In this document: positions 62,401 to 64,000 of the stretch, in pieces
How positions within the stretch are numbered: the stretch's first letter is position 1
Layout: the number at the start of each line of letters is the position of its first letter
Assembly: GCA_910585275.1 (NCBI GenBank)
Contig: CAJUCW010000006.1
Span: 62,001 to 126,000, forward strand
DNA from: an uncultured Muribaculaceae bacterium
GTDB lineage: Bacteria; Bacteroidota; Bacteroidia; Bacteroidales; Muribaculaceae
DNA: 64,000 bases
Direction: 5' to 3'
Notes under the pieces: generated by a model
The model's input: only the letters and a program-made list of their open reading frames with translations
What the model was told of the DNA's origin: nothing
Databases searched by the model: none
Made by a program: the position numbers and the translations under genes

Positions 62401-62540
62401 ACAACATCTTCACCATCACGAGCTATAAGGGAAGAGACCCCGAAATCAATCTCGGCGGTCTTGAACCGGGACACGATACCCGTCATGACCATTACCCGAG
62501 GGCACGTCAGATTATCGTGGGCTTGAACGTCAATTTCTAA
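59478..62540 (+). CDS. Second SusC-family TonB-dependent transporter
   Basis: A 1020-residue SusC protein with signal (ATAFLLMAFLPALAQ). The carboxypeptidase-like domain is WVSGTVTDEKGEALIGVTV, the TonB-box region is KVLDEVVVVGYGTMKRKDLTGSI, and the plug has TLNGSTDPLYVVDGIPG and IESIDVLRDASATAIYGSKAANG. The barrel ends in RQIIVGLNVNF. It equals the first SusC in length but is clearly divergent, so the imported glycan probably differs. No dedicated sensor, sigma factor or anti-sigma gene lies next to it; control may come from a distant regulator or from beyond the window. Confidence 0.96.
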   Translation: MTVFSTAREKSQRLWSVGHSLRMLATAFLLMAFLPALAQNGWVSGTVTDEKGEALIGVTVRIEGTSTGTATDIDGKYRLDGALGKTLSFSYVGYQPQSVKATSNVLDIVMHDDNKVLDEVVVVGYGTMKRKDLTGSITTVNSKDLNVGAYTDPGQLLQGKVPGLVVVQNSDPNGGVNSITLRGASTLNGSTDPLYVVDGIPGVSLNLIPPADIESIDVLRDASATAIYGSKAANGVIIVTTKRGAEGPARVTYQGYVSWEKIANDHKMMTASQLRSYAEENGINLINDMGADTNWAKEVQRTGFATNHNVSISGGNKSTHYNASVNYIKRDGIIKGVGNNLFTARAYIETKTLKDRLTLAVGVNGNVRNEWGVPREKQGGSVYEGMYYYSPLEPVYNEDGGWYNNSTISQYYNPLSLINENRSMSRFKRLQVTGKASLKIIEGLLLNGNFAYETQNYHYWDYFSTKSQTNKRHGESCQKVTDDFGKLMEIYANYDKEFGENHKLALMAGYSWEDHKDNGGFGARGYNYYDDSLGWNNIGMANSWDADPVWTELESHTRMISFYGRVNYSLMSKYLFQAAIRRDGASTFGSNNKWATFPSASVAWRLSEENFLKDSNIFYDLKLRAGWGQSGNSKGFDIYTSRFFYDSTYDKTRFEYVDPVTGTVTSYKNLTAARNVNDNLKWETTTMLNLGIDFAFLNGRINGTIEYYNKSTKDMIWDYPVSTAIYPVDKLTANVGKMRNRGVEFSINAVPFQGEFTWTTSLNLSHNRNKVVSVSNQAFNAGVLNRYDPNLPGLSQGCNTQRIVEGEAIGTFYLWEWAGYNDAGVSTFFERDVETGDYIYDTVDGKQVRRTTQNPGEKDRVKMGSAQPKLTMGWNNNLTWKNFDLNLFFTGVFGQKIFNEPRAYFSYMGSISQGKNVLASVMDEQLATDGLAHYPSQRYLENGSYFKLATATLGYTFRDCFNGWLNDVRVYVSANNIFTITSYKGRDPEINLGGLEPGHDTRHDHYPRARQIIVGLNVNF

Positions 62541-62587
62541 TGCACGAGTCAGGTAAGAAAATTTCTTAATTCATAATGGATATCAGA

Positions 62588-64000
62588 ATGAACAGATATA
62601 TAAAATCAATTTTGATTGCGGGTGTTGCAGCCGGATTTTCCGCCTGCACAGACCTCGATATAGATATTGACAATAGATATACCGAACTCCCAGACAATCC
62701 TATCGCCGTGGAAGGAGAGTTTAATAGCTGCTACCGTAAACTCCATGGCTGGTTTGGGCGAGATTTCAACGAAGGAGTCGTGAATCAGGGAGACGAGATT
62801 ATGGGTGTATGTTATACTCTCGGCAACTATTATGACGACGGACGTTCCATCAATGGCTCAATCCACTCTCTTACTCTTGACAACTGGAATACGAGAATTA
62901 TAATGGATTGTATGTCGGGATGCGTTGATACCAATAAAAAAATCATGGCATACGGTGGCCCCGAACAAAGAGATCCTGTGGTGGCTCCTCTGCGTGCCAT
63001 AAGGGCTTACTACACTTTCTGGATGATGGAGCTTTATGGGGATGCCCCCATAATGGACCGTCCCATGGAGGAAGGTGAGCCTGTTGATCGTATGCCTCGT
63101 GCCGAAGTCGCCAAATGGATAGAGAGCGAGCTGCTTGAAATCCTCGGACAAGAAGGCGGTCTCAGCAAGGCAAACGATGCTTCCACCTATGGCAAGCCCA
63201 ACTATTGGATGGCGGCTTCACTTCTTGTGAAACTCTATCTTAACTGGGGCGTATATACACATGATATAACAACCGTCACGAACGAAACTCCCAACGAGAA
63301 ACTTAACGATTGCGTGAAATGGTGTGACGAAATCATCAATTCCGGAATTTTCGAGGTCGGAAAAGGCTATCGTAAAAAATTCTTCCCCGACAACGGCGTG
63401 CATATCAAAGACTTTATCTATGCTTACGACGTAGATCCTGCCGGAAAGAAGGATGGAACCACTACTTGGCATCGTTGGTTTGCTTTCAAGAAAGAAGGCC
63501 TGACAACTCCTCCGATGTACGGTTGGTCGAATCCTATGTCAACGGCGGGAAATACGGTTATGACTCCGGAAGCTGTAAAGCGTTTCAGTCTTGAAGGCGA
63601 CGAGCGTAACGAAATCGTCCTTAGCGGTCCGCAATATGCAATGGATGCCAACTACAATTTCGACAAGACCAAACCTATAATGTTGTATAAAGATGTCACA
63701 AAGCCCAACACTTTGATAGGTCAACTTAACTATCGCGCGGAATTCGATTTCGATGACGGCAGCATCTATAGCCTCGGCGACGAGTCGATGCCGGCAATCA
63801 ACAAGACGAATATCGCCAACGGCACAGCATTGCTCAATATCCAGAAAGGGGCACGTCTTTGCAAATATCCCCCGCGAGAGGAGGACTACACCCTATGGGG
63901 CCGTCAGCAGGCTAACGACTATCCTATATTCCGCTATGCCGATATTCTTCTGACCAAGGCTGAATGTATCTTGCGTGGTGCTTCCGCAACAATGGGTCAT
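62588..64000 (+). CDS. SusD-family lipoprotein, cut by the window end
   Basis: The frame is open from the ATG at 62588 (62576 also possible) to the last base, 471 codons. Signal and lipobox are MNRYIKSILIAGVAAGFSAC. SusD-type segments include ALRAIRAYYTFWMMELYGDAPIM, WMAASLLVKLYLNWGVY and FRYADILLTKAECILRG, the last a conserved helix. The C-terminus lies outside. It partners the SusC 47 bases upstream. Confidence 0.93.
   Translation, partial: MNRYIKSILIAGVAAGFSACTDLDIDIDNRYTELPDNPIAVEGEFNSCYRKLHGWFGRDFNEGVVNQGDEIMGVCYTLGNYYDDGRSINGSIHSLTLDNWNTRIIMDCMSGCVDTNKKIMAYGGPEQRDPVVAPLRAIRAYYTFWMMELYGDAPIMDRPMEEGEPVDRMPRAEVAKWIESELLEILGQEGGLSKANDASTYGKPNYWMAASLLVKLYLNWGVYTHDITTVTNETPNEKLNDCVKWCDEIINSGIFEVGKGYRKKFFPDNGVHIKDFIYAYDVDPAGKKDGTTTWHRWFAFKKEGLTTPPMYGWSNPMSTAGNTVMTPEAVKRFSLEGDERNEIVLSGPQYAMDANYNFDKTKPIMLYKDVTKPNTLIGQLNYRAEFDFDDGSIYSLGDESMPAINKTNIANGTALLNIQKGARLCKYPPREEDYTLWGRQQANDYPIFRYADILLTKAECILRGASATMGH

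Overview
The window is chromosomal DNA of a Bacteroidales bacterium, most likely Muribaculaceae or a near relative (the family level is inference). The support is two SusC/SusD pairs, a hybrid two-component system, many lipoproteins, and the Bacteroidetes promoter pair TTTG / TAnnTTTG, repeatedly seen with a 19-20 base spacer. The threonine operon also has the Bacteroidetes order aspartokinase-homoserine dehydrogenase, phosphoglycerate-mutase-like kinase, threonine synthase. No insertion sequence, integrase, rRNA or CRISPR array was seen.

Layout. 1-9.2 kb: the end of obgE, an acyltransferase, yidC, a NapH-like ferredoxin, thyA, a secreted GH3 glycosidase and a shortened LacI-type regulator behind a perfect palindrome. 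9.3-15.1 kb: a cobalamin riboswitch with no target gene, then thrA, the proposed homoserine kinase and thrC. 15.1-23.5 kb is accessory DNA: palindromic and tandem repeats, an AT-rich locus with a membrane TPR/HTH protein, a small exported protein, a C10 cysteine protease and a paired lipoprotein, then an outer-membrane barrel and a MACPF toxin-like lipoprotein. 23.5-30.6 kb is housekeeping: topA, ahpC-ahpF, gyrB. 30.6-34.3 kb holds an AAA ATPase, a PIN toxin-antitoxin pair, a phosphoglycerate-mutase-like protein lacking several active-site residues, and a decayed MNT/HEPN pair.

34.3-42.6 kb: a HAD-AroB fusion, an AsmA-like protein, a tyrosine phosphatase, a free TonB C-terminal domain and three FKBP-type proteins. 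43.0-43.9 kb: tRNA-Gln followed by a roughly 750-base cassette with a YafQ-type toxin-antitoxin pair, bounded by 106-108 base direct repeats of the tRNA 3' half and its terminator, the layout of a tRNA-integrated island reduced to a minimum. 43.9-55.6 kb is a polysaccharide utilisation locus: esterase, BNR-type propeller protein and hybrid sensor on the minus strand, divergent susC-susD on the plus strand, with a three-site operator between. 55.8-59.2 kb: cysE, and cysK abutting a LuxR-type regulator and an atypical SDR-fold protein. 59.5 kb to the end: a second susC and the start of its susD.

A family of about ten 17-base palindromes (core ACATGCC-nnn-GGCATGT) lies between genes across the window; one copy carries a compensatory change on both arms, so the hairpin seems to be maintained.
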